A stretch of DNA of 34,259 nucleotides from DHVE2 group archaeon (GTDB lineage: Archaea > Thermoplasmatota > Thermoplasmata > Thermoplasmatales > Aciduliprofundaceae), in the NCBI GenBank assembly GCA_015523125.1, contig WAKX01000048.1, positions 1 to 34,259 of the forward strand, written 5' to 3'. This document shows positions 8,079 through 15,807 of this stretch, in pieces. The notes under the pieces were generated by a model, which had not been told where the DNA came from, ran no database searches, and saw nothing but the letters and a program-made list of their open reading frames with translations. Every line of letters begins with the position of its first letter. Position 1 is the stretch's first letter. The translations under genes and the position numbers were made by a program.

Positions 8079-8860
8079 CCGGCTTTCTCAGCGTCTTCGC
8101 TGAATTTCTTTACCCCTTCCTCCGTTTTTGGATGAAGAAGCATATCTTCGAGAACTCCGAAGGGTATCGTGGCGATGTGCGCCCCAATCATAGCCGCTTC
8201 TCGAACCTGCCTCGCGTTGCGAATGCTGGAAGCGATGACCTCGGTTTCGTAATCGTAGTTGTCAAGAATCATAACCACTTTCTCCACTAAATCCGTGCCG
8301 CTTTTTATACCATTGTCGTCCACGTCCATGCCGTCCCATGGATAGTAATCCCCCTTCTGGAAATCCTCTCCGGGTTTCATCCCTAACTTAGTGGTGCGTA
8401 TGTAATCGTCTATGCGCCCTGCGAATGGGCTCACGTACCTCGCTCCAGCTTTCGCCGCAAGAAGCGCCTGCTCCGGTGTCATAATAAGGGTACAATTCAC
8501 CGGTATTCCTTCCTCGCTCAGCGCTTTTATCGTCTTCAATCCCTCGTAATAACCGGCGTAGGTGTTCACGGGCACTTTGATAACCACATTCTTCGCAATA
8601 TTGTTGAACCTCTCGTAGAGGATTTCGGCCTCTTTTATCATCTTCTCGGCCTTTATGCTCATGACTTCGAGGCTCACGGGCCTCTCGGGGCCTGCAACCT
8701 TCAGTATGTTTTCGATGTAATCTTCTAACTTCATGCCCTTTGCCTCTGTTTCAACCGCTTTTCGTATGAGCGATGGGTTCGTGGTCACTCCGTCCACTAT
8801 GCCCCACGATATTGCTTCTTTTATTTCGCTAATCTTGGCAGTATCGATAAATATCTTCAT
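8060..8860 (-). CDS. tal: Transaldolase, TalC/MipB class
   Basis: Transfers a dihydroxyacetone unit between sugar phosphates in the non-oxidative pentose phosphate pathway, or acts as fructose-6-phosphate aldolase, a known relative. The TIM-barrel family signatures are plain: FIDTAKISEIKEA at the N-terminus, GVTTNPSLI, VVIKVPVN carrying the Schiff-base lysine, YVSPFAGRIDDY and TEVIASSIRNARQV. At 266 residues it is about 50 longer than the usual 215-residue class members; about 28 extra residues (TTKLGMKPGEDF onward) interrupt the loop after GRIDD. The start overlaps the transketolase C-subunit stop (ATGA), behind an excellent AAGGAGGTGA. Last gene of the minus-strand operon from 12236; its end overlaps the surface-protein gene. 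Confidence 0.92.
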   Translation of the reverse strand: MKIFIDTAKISEIKEAISWGIVDGVTTNPSLIRKAVETEAKGMKLEDYIENILKVAGPERPVSLEVMSIKAEKMIKEAEILYERFNNIAKNVVIKVPVNTYAGYYEGLKTIKALSEEGIPVNCTLIMTPEQALLAAKAGARYVSPFAGRIDDYIRTTKLGMKPGEDFQKGDYYPWDGMDVDDNGIKSGTDLVEKVVMILDNYDYETEVIASSIRNARQVREAAMIGAHIATIPFGVLEDMLLHPKTEEGVKKFSEDAEKAGYGELF

Positions 8861-9804
8861 TTTTTCACCTCCTTAAGAAAGGCGAGCATTTCTTTTGCAA
8901 TTCCCTTATCGTCCATTCCGTAATGTTCAAGAAGAACATTCCATTTTCCACTTCTTCCGAACCTATCCTTCATCCCGTGGCGATGCATCCTAACTGGATA
9001 ATTCTCAACCAGAACTTCCGCAACCCTCGAGCCGAGACCGTTGTATATATTGTGGTCTTCCACGGTCATTATAGCTCCCGTATCCTTTGCAGCTTTCACG
9101 ATTATGTCTTTATCTATGGGCTTAATCGTGCTCATGTTTATCACACGAATATCGTAGCCTTCCTTCTTCAGAATTTCTGCGGCGAGGAGAGAGTAAGAAA
9201 CTTCTATTCCCAAGGCGATTATGGTGGCATCCGCGCCGTCTCGCATTAATCTCCCTTTTCCAAATTCGAATTCATCATCCTCTGATGTGAGATTTGGAAG
9301 CGCGGTGCGGGTGAGTCGCACGTAGAACGGACCATGCTCTTTCGCGACGAATCTTATGACCCTGCGAACCTCGTTGGAATCGAGAGGCGCGATGACTCGC
9401 ATATTTGGCAGACCGCTCATCAATCCGAGGTCTTCAATCATCTGGTGCGATGCTCCGTCTTCCCCTACCGTAACTCCGCCATGAGTGGCCACGATATTCA
9501 CATTCAACTTGGGGTATGCGATGCTCTGCCTCACTTGGTCGTATGCTCTTCCCGTTGCGAATACTGCGAAAGAAGATGCAAAGACAGTTTTTCCACTCCT
9601 CGCAAGGCCCGCGGCGATGCCCATCATGTTCTGCTCCTGCAAACCAACGTTGAAAAATCGATCCGGAAACTCTTTACCGAACATCGCAGTTTTCGTGCTC
9701 GTGCTTAAATCTGCGTCCATCACCACGATATCTTCTCGCTCTTTTCCTAACGCTATAAGCGTTTCCCCGTACGCTTTCCTAGGAGATTCGTATTCCCAGT
9801 TCAT
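8857..9804 (-). CDS. Transketolase, C-terminal subunit
   Basis: Carries the pyrimidine-binding and C-terminal domains of transketolase; must pair with the N-terminal subunit encoded just upstream to transfer two-carbon units between pentose and hexose phosphates using thiamine diphosphate. Seen: MDADLSTSTKT and FNVGLQEQNMMGIAAGLA, with the conserved glutamate that activates the cofactor, GEDGASHQMIEDLGLM, and the C-terminal EDHNIYNGLGSRVAEVL. Length 315 is normal for split archaeal and bacterial forms. The start ATG overlaps the N-subunit TGA as ATGA, and its stop overlaps the transaldolase start, so all three are probably made in fixed ratio. A DXPS role is less likely given the separate N-subunit and transaldolase neighbour. 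Confidence 0.93.
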   Translation of the reverse strand: MNWEYESPRKAYGETLIALGKEREDIVVMDADLSTSTKTAMFGKEFPDRFFNVGLQEQNMMGIAAGLARSGKTVFASSFAVFATGRAYDQVRQSIAYPKLNVNIVATHGGVTVGEDGASHQMIEDLGLMSGLPNMRVIAPLDSNEVRRVIRFVAKEHGPFYVRLTRTALPNLTSEDDEFEFGKGRLMRDGADATIIALGIEVSYSLLAAEILKKEGYDIRVINMSTIKPIDKDIIVKAAKDTGAIMTVEDHNIYNGLGSRVAEVLVENYPVRMHRHGMKDRFGRSGKWNVLLEHYGMDDKGIAKEMLAFLKEVKK

Positions 9805-10646
9805 ATTTTTCGCCTCTCTTCTTCAAGTTCTTTAAGCGCCCTTTCATATTCCTCCTCATTCTGCGGCGGCTTTCCGTGATATTTTGCGGTGTTCTCCATG
9901 TAGCTCACACCCTTCCCCTTCACGGTGTGTGCGATTATTACCGTCGGCCTCCCCTTCGTCTTCTTAGCTTCGTCCAGAGCTCGAATTATCTGAGTCACAT
10001 CGTGCCCGTTTATGGATATTACTCTCCACCCGAATCCGCGCCATTTCTCCTCTAATGGATCCAGTTCCACCATACGGTCCGTGAAATCGTCCAACTGAAT
10101 CTTATTGCGATCCACAATTGCCACCAAATTGTCCAGCTTTCTCGTGGCGGCGGTCATTGCCGCTTCCCAGACATTGCCCTCTTCTATTTCCCCATCGCCC
10201 AATAGAACGTAAACTCTATAGTCCCTTTTGTCCATCTTTCCAGCGAGGGCCATGCCGATCCCCGCGCTGAGTCCCTGTCCCAACGAGCCGGTGCACATGT
10301 CCACGCCGGGAACCATGAGAGAGGGATGCCCCTGAAGATAGGAATTCACATCCCTGAATGTTAGCAAATCTTCCTCGGGGAAGAATCCCCTCATTGCCAG
10401 CGCGGCATAATAAGCAGCGGATGCATGACCTTTGCTGAGAACGAATCTATCGCGATCTGGCCACTCTGGATTCTTCGGGTCAACGCGCATTTCGTGGAAA
10501 TAGAGAACGGCTAAGATGTCTGCGGCGCTCAGCGCCCCTCCCGGATGTCCGGATTGTGCGCGGTAAATCATCTTTATGCTCCACACCCTGAGGTCATTGG
10601 CAATCCTCTTCAACTCTTTTACTTTTTCGGGGTCAATTGATGACAT
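9801..10646 (-). CDS. Transketolase, N-terminal subunit
   Basis: Thiamine-diphosphate-binding half of a split transketolase (281 residues). The cofactor and Mg motif LLGDGEIEEGNVWEAA continues to LVAIVDRNKIQ, giving GDG and the following Asn. SGHPGGALSAADILAVLY, SKGHASAAYYA and GSLGQGLSAGIGMA are transketolase landmarks. It functions with the C-subunit just downstream (ATGA overlap). Only 12 bases separate it from the end of the Cas4-like gene upstream, so the three pentose-phosphate genes appear to depend on a promoter farther up, near 12260. The supply of ribulose 5-phosphate may feed the CDP-ribitol synthase at 1165; that link is inference. Confidence 0.94.
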   Translation of the reverse strand: MSSIDPEKVKELKRIANDLRVWSIKMIYRAQSGHPGGALSAADILAVLYFHEMRVDPKNPEWPDRDRFVLSKGHASAAYYAALAMRGFFPEEDLLTFRDVNSYLQGHPSLMVPGVDMCTGSLGQGLSAGIGMALAGKMDKRDYRVYVLLGDGEIEEGNVWEAAMTAATRKLDNLVAIVDRNKIQLDDFTDRMVELDPLEEKWRGFGWRVISINGHDVTQIIRALDEAKKTKGRPTVIIAHTVKGKGVSYMENTAKYHGKPPQNEEEYERALKELEEERRKI

Positions 10647-10658
10647 TATGGGTGTATT

Positions 10659-11369
10659 TCAAAGCCCCTTATTAGCGTTTTCCTTCAACTTATGATAATA
10701 CACACAAAACTCCCTGTACCTGCATCTCTCGCATTTGTTCAGAGATGGCTCAATCGAAGGAATTACCACATCCTTCAAAAGTAGGTAAATATCGTAAAGC
10801 GTTCTTTTTATTTCCTCCTCATCCTCGGATGCGAAGGTTTTCACATAGAGTATTTCCCCGGTATCTCTACCCCGCACGATTACCCTTATCTCCCTGTCTG
10901 GCTTGAATTTATCCCTGAATGCGAGGGCGTAGCCGAGCACCTGCATGATTTCTCCCTTATACACCCTATCCCCGGGCTTGTCGTCGATTATCTCCACCCG
11001 GTCGGGATATATTGCCAGCTCGTCTATCTTGCAGGATAATTGGTATTTCTCGAATTTCGTTTTGAATGCAAATTCTCTGAACACGAACCCTTTGTTCTCC
11101 ATCTTCGAAAGGAAAAGCGCATCCTCGATGCTTACTTCCTCCTTCACATTCATCTCGTGAATTATCTCCTTCACTGCGTGAGCCTTAGTACCTATTTCCA
11201 TCTCCTTCGTCGGCGGCAATTCTATCCCCTTAACCCGATACAGATACAGCTGGTACGGGCAGTAAAAATAGGTCTGAATCCAGCTGGCCCAGATGTACTT
11301 TTTGTACTGGTAAAATCTCTCGTATTCCCCCTTCTTATCTTCGGGAACCTTCGCAATTATCACTTTCAT
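10659..11369 (-). CDS. Cas4-like PD-(D/E)XK nuclease with Fe-S cluster
   Basis: A 236-residue member of the Cas4/RecB-like family (DUF83). Expected parts are visible: Cys37 in TYFYCPYQLYLYR and Cys213, Cys216 and Cys222 near the C-terminus, the four ligands of a 4Fe-4S cluster; His64 in GTKAHA; Asp116 in CKIDEL; Asp129-x-Lys131 in EIIDDKPGD; and Gln143 in EIMQVLGYALAF. All catalytic residues look intact, so a 5'-3' single-strand DNA exonuclease or related activity is expected. No CRISPR repeats or other cas genes are seen, so this is probably one of the stand-alone archaeal Cas4 homologues, perhaps in repair. AGGTGA precedes the ATG. It sits in an operon with unknown membrane proteins upstream and transketolase downstream. 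Confidence 0.85.
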   Translation of the reverse strand: MKVIIAKVPEDKKGEYERFYQYKKYIWASWIQTYFYCPYQLYLYRVKGIELPPTKEMEIGTKAHAVKEIIHEMNVKEEVSIEDALFLSKMENKGFVFREFAFKTKFEKYQLSCKIDELAIYPDRVEIIDDKPGDRVYKGEIMQVLGYALAFRDKFKPDREIRVIVRGRDTGEILYVKTFASEDEEEIKRTLYDIYLLLKDVVIPSIEPSLNKCERCRYREFCVYYHKLKENANKGL

Positions 11370-11379
11370 GATTTCACCT

Positions 11380-11931
11380 TCAACATTTCACCTCGTTCAT
11401 CACACTTTGGAAATCATTCTCGAATATGGGAGGCGCGACGAACGCCACGATTATGGATTCGTAATTCTCGTTGCAGAAAAACGCCCCGAAATAGAGCTTT
11501 AGGGTATCGGGCCTGAAGAACGAATTTTCAAAATATTTGAGATGCATGTCGTAGGTATCCATTACAACCGAATGATTTCCCACTTTCGTTTCCAATTGAG
11601 ATACGAATTGCAAATCTATATCCGCGTTGTATCTTTTCTTGGTTTCGTTCTCGATTATTCCCCCCATTGAGCGCAAAATCTTGCTGTATGTGCTATCCGG
11701 TAAGAATGGAGTTCGAACGGTAGCCACCAAAAGAATTCCCGGGTTCACGCTCCCCCGAACGTAAATTTTGTAAACCACGTAAGGCAATGTTGAATATACC
11801 TCGCTTTTGACTTCCTTGTAATTGGGCGTGTTGGCCGTTGCCGGCTGAACGGGGTAGGTGAAAAAAGCCAAGTATATTCCGAGTACGAGTAGATACGCGA
11901 TTATTCCAGTTATGATTTTCCCCTTATTCAC
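11380..11931 (-). CDS. Secreted or membrane-anchored protein of unknown function
   Basis: I do not recognise this 183-residue protein. It begins VNKGKIITGIIAYLLVLGIY, a single hydrophobic segment that could be an uncleaved anchor or signal, followed by an extracytoplasmic domain of about 155 residues with mixed strand-like sequence and a final Cys (VMNEVKC). Another Cys lies in AFFCNENYE. Start: GTG at 11931, behind GGGGTGTTCCT, overlaps the upstream stop as GTGA, indicating coupling. The frame stays open farther upstream, but that part lies wholly inside the preceding membrane-protein gene and is not protein-like. Second gene of the operon ending in transaldolase. Confidence 0.7.
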   Translation of the reverse strand: MNKGKIITGIIAYLLVLGIYLAFFTYPVQPATANTPNYKEVKSEVYSTLPYVVYKIYVRGSVNPGILLVATVRTPFLPDSTYSKILRSMGGIIENETKKRYNADIDLQFVSQLETKVGNHSVVMDTYDMHLKYFENSFFRPDTLKLYFGAFFCNENYESIIVAFVAPPIFENDFQSVMNEVKC

Positions 11932-12236
11932 AGGAACACCCCCGATAATAAAATAAGAGTTGCGATTGCAATGAAAAGCGAGCTTTTCACGATTTTCATC
12001 TTTTTCTTCTCCACCACGAAAGCATGCAGAGCGCCAATTCCTATGATTATGAATGCGATGGGCATCACCAGATTCCCGGGATAGCCGAATGTCACACCAA
12101 TTGCAGCGGATAAAGTGTAAATTCCGGCCAAAATTCCGTAGTACTCGTCCACCTCCTTCTCCCTGTAAACCCAGTATATGTTGTGGAGCAATATGGGGAG
12201 CGAGGTGAGGGAGAGAATTACCACCGCGAAGTCCAT
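11928..12236 (-). CDS. Small four-helix membrane protein, unknown
   Basis: A 102-residue integral membrane protein with about four hydrophobic segments: VVILSLTSLPILLHNIYWVY, a middle segment ILAGIYTLSAAIGVTFGY, VMPIAFIIIGIGALHAFVV and a C-terminal LFIAIATLILLSGVFL, with a basic KKKMKIVK loop before the last. No motif suggests a function. It is the first gene of the minus-strand operon to transaldolase. A TATA box on the minus strand at 12260-12268 lies about 25-30 bases before the ATG and there is no Shine-Dalgarno, so the message is probably leaderless. Confidence 0.7.
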   Translation of the reverse strand: MDFAVVILSLTSLPILLHNIYWVYREKEVDEYYGILAGIYTLSAAIGVTFGYPGNLVMPIAFIIIGIGALHAFVVEKKKMKIVKSSLFIAIATLILLSGVFL

Positions 12237-12257
12237 GATAATTGCACATCGTCAACT

Positions 12258-12300
12258 TACTTAAATTTTTTCTCCTCAACTATGAGGAAAAATTTTATAT
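12258..12300. promoter_or_regulatory. Divergent promoters of the two flanking operons
   Basis: The minus-strand box AAATTTAAG (plus coordinates 12260-12268) serves the gene starting at 12236; the plus-strand box AATTTTATAT (12291-12300) serves the RAM-domain gene. The two lie about 30 bases apart, so a regulator bound between them could affect both directions. Confidence 0.55.
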
Positions 12301-12330
12301 GTAGAAAACATTCCGAACATGGTGATTAAA

Positions 12331-12564
12331 ATGGCAGTGGGCTTTGTATTGATAAGCACGGCACCCGGTAAAGAGCATGAAGTTTACGAGAAATTGAAGG
12401 AATTACCAGAAATTGTGGAGTTGCATCCGTTGTTCGGTGAATTCGATCTCATTGCAAAGATAGAGACCAAGGATTACAACGAACTGGGAAAAATCGTAGT
12501 TGAGAAAATAAGAATGGTGGACGGGGTAATAGATACCAAGACCCTCACGGGTATAAAGTTCTAA
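12331..12564 (+). CDS. Stand-alone Lrp/AsnC-type RAM ligand-binding domain
   Basis: A 77-residue protein equal to the effector-binding half (RAM domain) of Lrp/AsnC regulators without the DNA-binding helix-turn-helix. AVGFVLISTAPGKEHEVYEK, a middle segment VELHPLFGEFDLIAKIE and C-terminal VDGVIDTKTLTGIKF match the family's beta-alpha-beta pattern, including the GxxDLI turn. Such stand-alone domains assemble into rings that bind amino acids and may modulate full-length regulators. Start: ATG 12331 follows GGTGATTAAA; ATG 12319, four codons earlier, sits about 24 bases from the TATA box and could be a leaderless start instead. The next gene starts 10 bases after the stop. Confidence 0.8.
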   Translation: MAVGFVLISTAPGKEHEVYEKLKELPEIVELHPLFGEFDLIAKIETKDYNELGKIVVEKIRMVDGVIDTKTLTGIKF

Positions 12565-12574
12565 GGTGATTCAC

Positions 12575-12895
12575 ATGTTCGTATGGGACGCAATGAACGC
12601 AGCGGGAGTCTGGGTCATCTTCTTTGAAGTTCTATTGCTAATGCTTTCGCTCACCTTCTTCGTGTTGGGCATATTAACAGCATACTTCGGAAGCGGTAAA
12701 AGCAGAGCAGCAGGGATTTCTCTGCTAGTAATTGGAATAATCATACCCATCATAATGTACTTTGTATGGTGGATGAATGAAGTGGGGCACTTCACCAACC
12801 AGCTTCTCCTGCCCGGGCTCATATATGTGGGCGGCGCTCTGGTTGGTGTGGTCATAGGTTTTGTTGTGTTCCTCGGAATAATAATGAAAACCTAA
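12575..12895 (+). CDS. Small three-helix membrane protein, unknown
   Basis: A 106-residue membrane protein with three or four hydrophobic segments (WVIFFEVLLLMLSLTFFVLG, GISLLVIGIIIPIIMYFVWW and LIYVGGALVGVVIGFVVFLG). A short GSGKSRAAG loop lies between the first two; it is not a P-loop context. GGTGAT at 12565-12570 fixes the start at ATG 12575 rather than the in-frame GTG 12566. It follows the RAM-domain gene by 10 bases and is probably cotranscribed. Function unknown. Confidence 0.65.
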   Translation: MFVWDAMNAAGVWVIFFEVLLLMLSLTFFVLGILTAYFGSGKSRAAGISLLVIGIIIPIIMYFVWWMNEVGHFTNQLLLPGLIYVGGALVGVVIGFVVFLGIIMKT

Positions 12896-12896
12896 A

Positions 12897-12907
12897 TTTT
12901 TTATATC
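12897..12907 (+). promoter_or_regulatory. TATA box for purE
   Basis: TTTTTTATATC ends about 20 bases before ATG 12926 and there is no Shine-Dalgarno, suggesting a leaderless message for purE-guaA. Confidence 0.55.
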
Positions 12908-12925
12908 TTTTTTCTATAGGCCAGT

Positions 12926-13402
12926 ATGGGAATATGCATAATTTTAGGGAGCAAATCAGACCTAGGGAAAGCTGAAAAGGCTTTCGATGTTCTTAGAGAT
13001 CTCTCTGTGGATTTTGACGTGCACGTGGCCTCGGCGCACCGCACCCCGGACCTCGTGGAGAAAATAGTGAAGGAAACAAATCATGAAGTTTTTCTGATAT
13101 TTGCGGGACTCTCAGCGGCTTTGCCGGGTTTCGTAGCCTCGCTTACTGAGAAACCTGTCATTGGGGTTCCCCTGTCCAGCAACGTGCCATTCGATTCTCT
13201 GCTCAGCATGGTGCAGATGCCGAAGGGAGTGCCAATAGCTGTGGTTGGCGTGGACAACGTGGTGAACGGGGCGCTCATGTGCGTGGAGATTTTAGCGGTG
13301 AAAAACGAAAATTTGGTGGAAAAAATAAGGGAATACAGGAAAAAGATGAGGGAGAAAGTTATAAAGGATAACGAGGAGGTTCGAAAACATGTTCAATCCT
13401 GA
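12926..13402 (+). CDS. purE: N5-carboxyaminoimidazole ribonucleotide mutase / AIR carboxylase catalytic subunit
   Basis: PurE supplies the carboxylated imidazole ribonucleotide in de novo purine synthesis. The 158-residue length and the motifs [15 protein letters not shown] (GSKSD at 8-12), VASAHRTP (SAHRTP at 36-41), [16 protein letters not shown] and [16 protein letters not shown] are those of the family. GSKSD and the altered GLSAALPG loop (not GAGGAAHLPG) are not those of typical class I bacterial PurE, so whether it uses N5-CAIR or AIR plus CO2 cannot be decided here; no purK is in the window. The last 14 bases overlap guaA-B, linking two purine genes. Confidence 0.92.
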   Translation: MGICIILGSKSDLGKAEKAFDVLRDLSVDFDVHVASAHRTPDLVEKIVKETNHEVFLIFAGLSAALPGFVASLTEKPVIGVPLSSNVPFDSLLSMVQMPKGVPIAVVGVDNVVNGALMCVEILAVKNENLVEKIREYRKKMREKVIKDNEEVRKHVQS

Positions 13403-14327
13403 GACATTCATAGAGGAAAAAGTTAAAGAGTTGCGAGAAGAAATAAAGGGAAAAGCGATAATCGCCTGCTCTGGCGGAGTGGATAGCACCGTCGCCGCGA
13501 AAATCGTTGAGATGGCAATCCATGAAAATCTCTTAGTGGTCTTCGTGGACACCGGATTCATGAGGAAGAACGAGGCGGAGAGGGTGGAAAAAATATTCAA
13601 AAATCTCGGGTTCAACTACAGAATTTTGGATTCCAAGGAAGATTTCCTATCCTCTTTGAGAAATGTGGTGGATCCGGAGAAGAAAAGAAAAATAATCGGA
13701 GCGAAATTCATAGAAATATTCGAAAAAGTTGCGAAGGAGTTTAGAGCGGAGTATTTGGTTCAGGGAACAATCGCTCCCGACTGGATAGAGAGCGGGGGAG
13801 GTTTGAGAGATACGATTAAATCACACCACAACGTGGGCGGTCTTCCGGAAGAGATGAAATTAAAACTCGTCGAGCCTTTGAGGGATCTTTACAAAGATGA
13901 GGTCCGAAAAATAGCGCGGTATTTGGGCATCGAAAACGCCGAGCGGCAGCCGTTCCCGGGCCCTGGGCTGGCCATAAGAATTTTAGGCGAAATAGACGAT
14001 GAAAAACTGGAAATAGTGAGGGAGGCGAATGCCATTGTGGAAGAAGAGGTTGAAAATTTCTACGACTTCGATTCGAGACCATGGCAGTACTTCGCAGTTC
14101 TACTACCCATAAGGAGCGTTGGAGTCCACGGAGACAAGCGAGCATACGGGTTCACAATTGCGATTCGCATGGTTGAGAGCTTAGACGGGATGACCGCAGC
14201 GTACTTCAAGCCATCATACGAGCTTCTGGACAGGATAGCAACGAGAATAACGACGGAAATTAAAAAAGTGAATCGTGTTGTGTACGATATAACGAACAAG
14301 CCGCCGGGGACTATCGAGTGGGAATAG
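13389..14327 (+). CDS. guaAB: GMP synthase, ATP-pyrophosphatase subunit
   Basis: Catalytic subunit B of the split archaeal GMP synthase, which adenylates XMP and replaces the leaving group with ammonia to give GMP. The PP-loop SGGVDST spans residues 28-34; [44 protein letters not shown] and the C-terminal dimer segment ending KPPGTIEWE are diagnostic. Length 312 is right for the free subunit; the glutaminase partner must be encoded elsewhere. GGAGG precedes ATG 13389, inside the end of purE, so the two are coupled. Its end overlaps the convergent gene by 17 bases. Confidence 0.95.
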   Translation: MFNPETFIEEKVKELREEIKGKAIIACSGGVDSTVAAKIVEMAIHENLLVVFVDTGFMRKNEAERVEKIFKNLGFNYRILDSKEDFLSSLRNVVDPEKKRKIIGAKFIEIFEKVAKEFRAEYLVQGTIAPDWIESGGGLRDTIKSHHNVGGLPEEMKLKLVEPLRDLYKDEVRKIARYLGIENAERQPFPGPGLAIRILGEIDDEKLEIVREANAIVEEEVENFYDFDSRPWQYFAVLLPIRSVGVHGDKRAYGFTIAIRMVESLDGMTAAYFKPSYELLDRIATRITTEIKKVNRVVYDITNKPPGTIEWE

Positions 14328-14679
14328 ACTCCAGGAACTCGATATACTTATCCAATTTTTCCCCTATTTCACTGCTCTTTTTTATTTTGAATGTGAGGTA
14401 AAGAGGGGTTAATCTGGCGCCCGGGGGCGATTTTACCTCTCCCACATCTCTATTGTGTAATATGCTCACCTTCACCTCCGGGCGAAAAGTCACAACCACA
14501 TCGTGATTTCTGTAATTGAATTGAAGATCCCCGTCTTTTTCCTTTGCATTGAACATCTCTTTTATTTCTCTCTTCAATTTCTTCTTATCCGCAGTGAGAT
14601 GGAATATGAGGTATATCAAAATCGCAAAGAACACGAATATGGCCAGAAGAATGATGAGAGCTTCGTATGCTGGATCCAT
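14311..14679 (-). CDS. Single-span membrane protein, unknown
   Basis: A 122-residue protein with one N-terminal membrane segment ([20 protein letters not shown]) followed by a basic [11 protein letters not shown] stretch and a soluble cytosolic domain of about 85 residues with alternating strand pattern ([15 protein letters not shown]). No family recognised. ATG 14679 is chosen; a TTG five codons earlier is possible and no clear ribosome site is seen (GTGA 4 bases before the ATG is the best). Monocistronic, convergent with guaA-B and overlapping its end. Confidence 0.6.
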   Translation of the reverse strand: MDPAYEALIILLAIFVFFAILIYLIFHLTADKKKLKREIKEMFNAKEKDGDLQFNYRNHDVVVTFRPEVKVSILHNRDVGEVKSPPGARLTPLYLTFKIKKSSEIGEKLDKYIEFLESIPTR

Positions 14680-14780
14680 AAGTTCACATGGCAAAGAATA
14701 TATATGGTTTTTTCTATGCTCTTACGCCCACCAGCCATGCCCCTCCTGAGCAATGATGGAGGATCCACACGGTGGGCAAA

Positions 14781-14792
14781 ATTTTAATAAAA
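14781..14792 (+). promoter_or_regulatory. TATA box for the DUF389 gene
   Basis: ATTTTAATAAAA lies about 24 bases before GTG 14811 with no ribosome site between, pointing to a leaderless GTG start. Confidence 0.5.
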
Positions 14793-14810
14793 TTGAACAT
14801 ATGTGCTTTC

Positions 14811-15773
14811 GTGAAGAAGGTCACCGTATTTGCGAAGCCGCAGGATTCTGAGAAGATCGAAAAAACTCTGGGAGAGTTCGTTTATTATCGAGAAATTGTC
14901 GAAGATGCGGTGAAATACGTTGCCTATGTTCCAGACGAACTCACAGATGAAATCGTGAATAAATTGAGAAATTCCGTAGATTTGCGATTCAAGGAGAGTT
15001 CAATTGCCGTCGAATCCCAAGATTTCGTCATATCTTCCGCGCTTAAAAGAATGGACAAAAAGAAAAAAATAGGGAAACCGCCCGTAGAAAAACTGATTTC
15101 GTCGGCAAAGAAGTACTCGCGCATCGATCCCCTTTATCTTCTTCTCACCACCATCGCAGGCCTAATCGCAATGACGGGCCTATTTTTGAACAATGTTGCA
15201 ATAATAATTGGAGCCATGCTCCTCTCCCCTCTTTTAGGCCCAATATACAGCTTCGCAATAAACATCGCCGTGGGGCGCGCGGAGGATGCGGGAAGGAGCG
15301 TTGGAAACATACTCATTTCTCTCTTTTCCGTGATGCTCATATCATTCCTCCTCACATTCCTTTTATCCGTGTTTTTCCCTCTCCAACTCACCCCTGAAAT
15401 TATTCTGAGGTTCGACACGAATCCCATTTATTTGATTATGGCTTTTCTCTTAGGATTCGCCGCAGTTTTGGCCCTCTATAAAAGAATTTCGGAGAGCATT
15501 GCGGGCATTGCAATCGCCGCCGCGTTGTTGCCTCCGGCTGTTGTCGTGGGAATCTCTGCGTATCTTTATCCTCAAGAGTTTATGAAGCCTTTGATTATGA
15601 CCATGGAGAACCTCTTAGGGCTCATGGCCGGCGCGTTGGTGGCAATTCCCGTGTTAAAAATAGGGCCCAGATACTACTACGAGAGGGAGAAGGCAAAGAA
15701 ATACCTGATTCGAGTGGCAATTTCCCTTTTCCTCCTGCTCCTCCTCATATCTCTCCTCGCCGTTATGCTCTGA
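14811..15773 (+). CDS. DUF389 family membrane protein
   Basis: A 320-residue protein of the DUF389/TIGR00341 family. Residues 1 to about 105 are a soluble, ferredoxin-like cytosolic domain (KKVTVFAKPQDSEKIEKTL). From about 115 there are six or seven hydrophobic segments, including YLLLTTIAGLIAMTGLFLNN followed by VAIIIGAMLLSPLLGPIYSF, the family's best-conserved region, and AAALLPPAVVVG farther on. The function of the family is not settled; a transporter or channel is plausible. GTG 14811 is chosen over the in-frame GTG 14772 because the TATA box lies between them. Confidence 0.85.
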   Translation: MKKVTVFAKPQDSEKIEKTLGEFVYYREIVEDAVKYVAYVPDELTDEIVNKLRNSVDLRFKESSIAVESQDFVISSALKRMDKKKKIGKPPVEKLISSAKKYSRIDPLYLLLTTIAGLIAMTGLFLNNVAIIIGAMLLSPLLGPIYSFAINIAVGRAEDAGRSVGNILISLFSVMLISFLLTFLLSVFFPLQLTPEIILRFDTNPIYLIMAFLLGFAAVLALYKRISESIAGIAIAAALLPPAVVVGISAYLYPQEFMKPLIMTMENLLGLMAGALVAIPVLKIGPRYYYEREKAKKYLIRVAISLFLLLLLISLLAVML

Positions 15774-15774
15774 G

Positions 15775-15785
15775 AAAATATTTAA
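15775..15785 (+). promoter_or_regulatory. TATA box for the HMG-CoA reductase gene
   Basis: GAAAATATTTAAT at about 15773-15785 lies 23-30 bases before ATG 15808; no ribosome site is present, consistent with a leaderless message. Confidence 0.55.
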
Positions 15786-15807
15786 TTCTACAAACCGATT
15801 TCCCCCC

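Noticed and set aside
8923-9835. Several long plus-strand frames opposite the transketolase C-subunit
   Set aside because: Typical shadow frames of a well-conserved coding gene; no ribosome sites or recognisable domains.
10659-11369. Possible CRISPR-Cas locus, because of the Cas4-like gene
   Set aside because: No direct repeats with spacers and no other cas genes were seen within the window; the neighbours are metabolic.
11380-12279. A 299-codon minus-strand frame reaching upstream of the gene starting at 11931
   Set aside because: The upstream part lies inside the 102-residue membrane-protein gene in another frame and reads as an Arg/His/Asn-rich, non-protein-like string; GTG 11931 has a ribosome site and a GTGA overlap.
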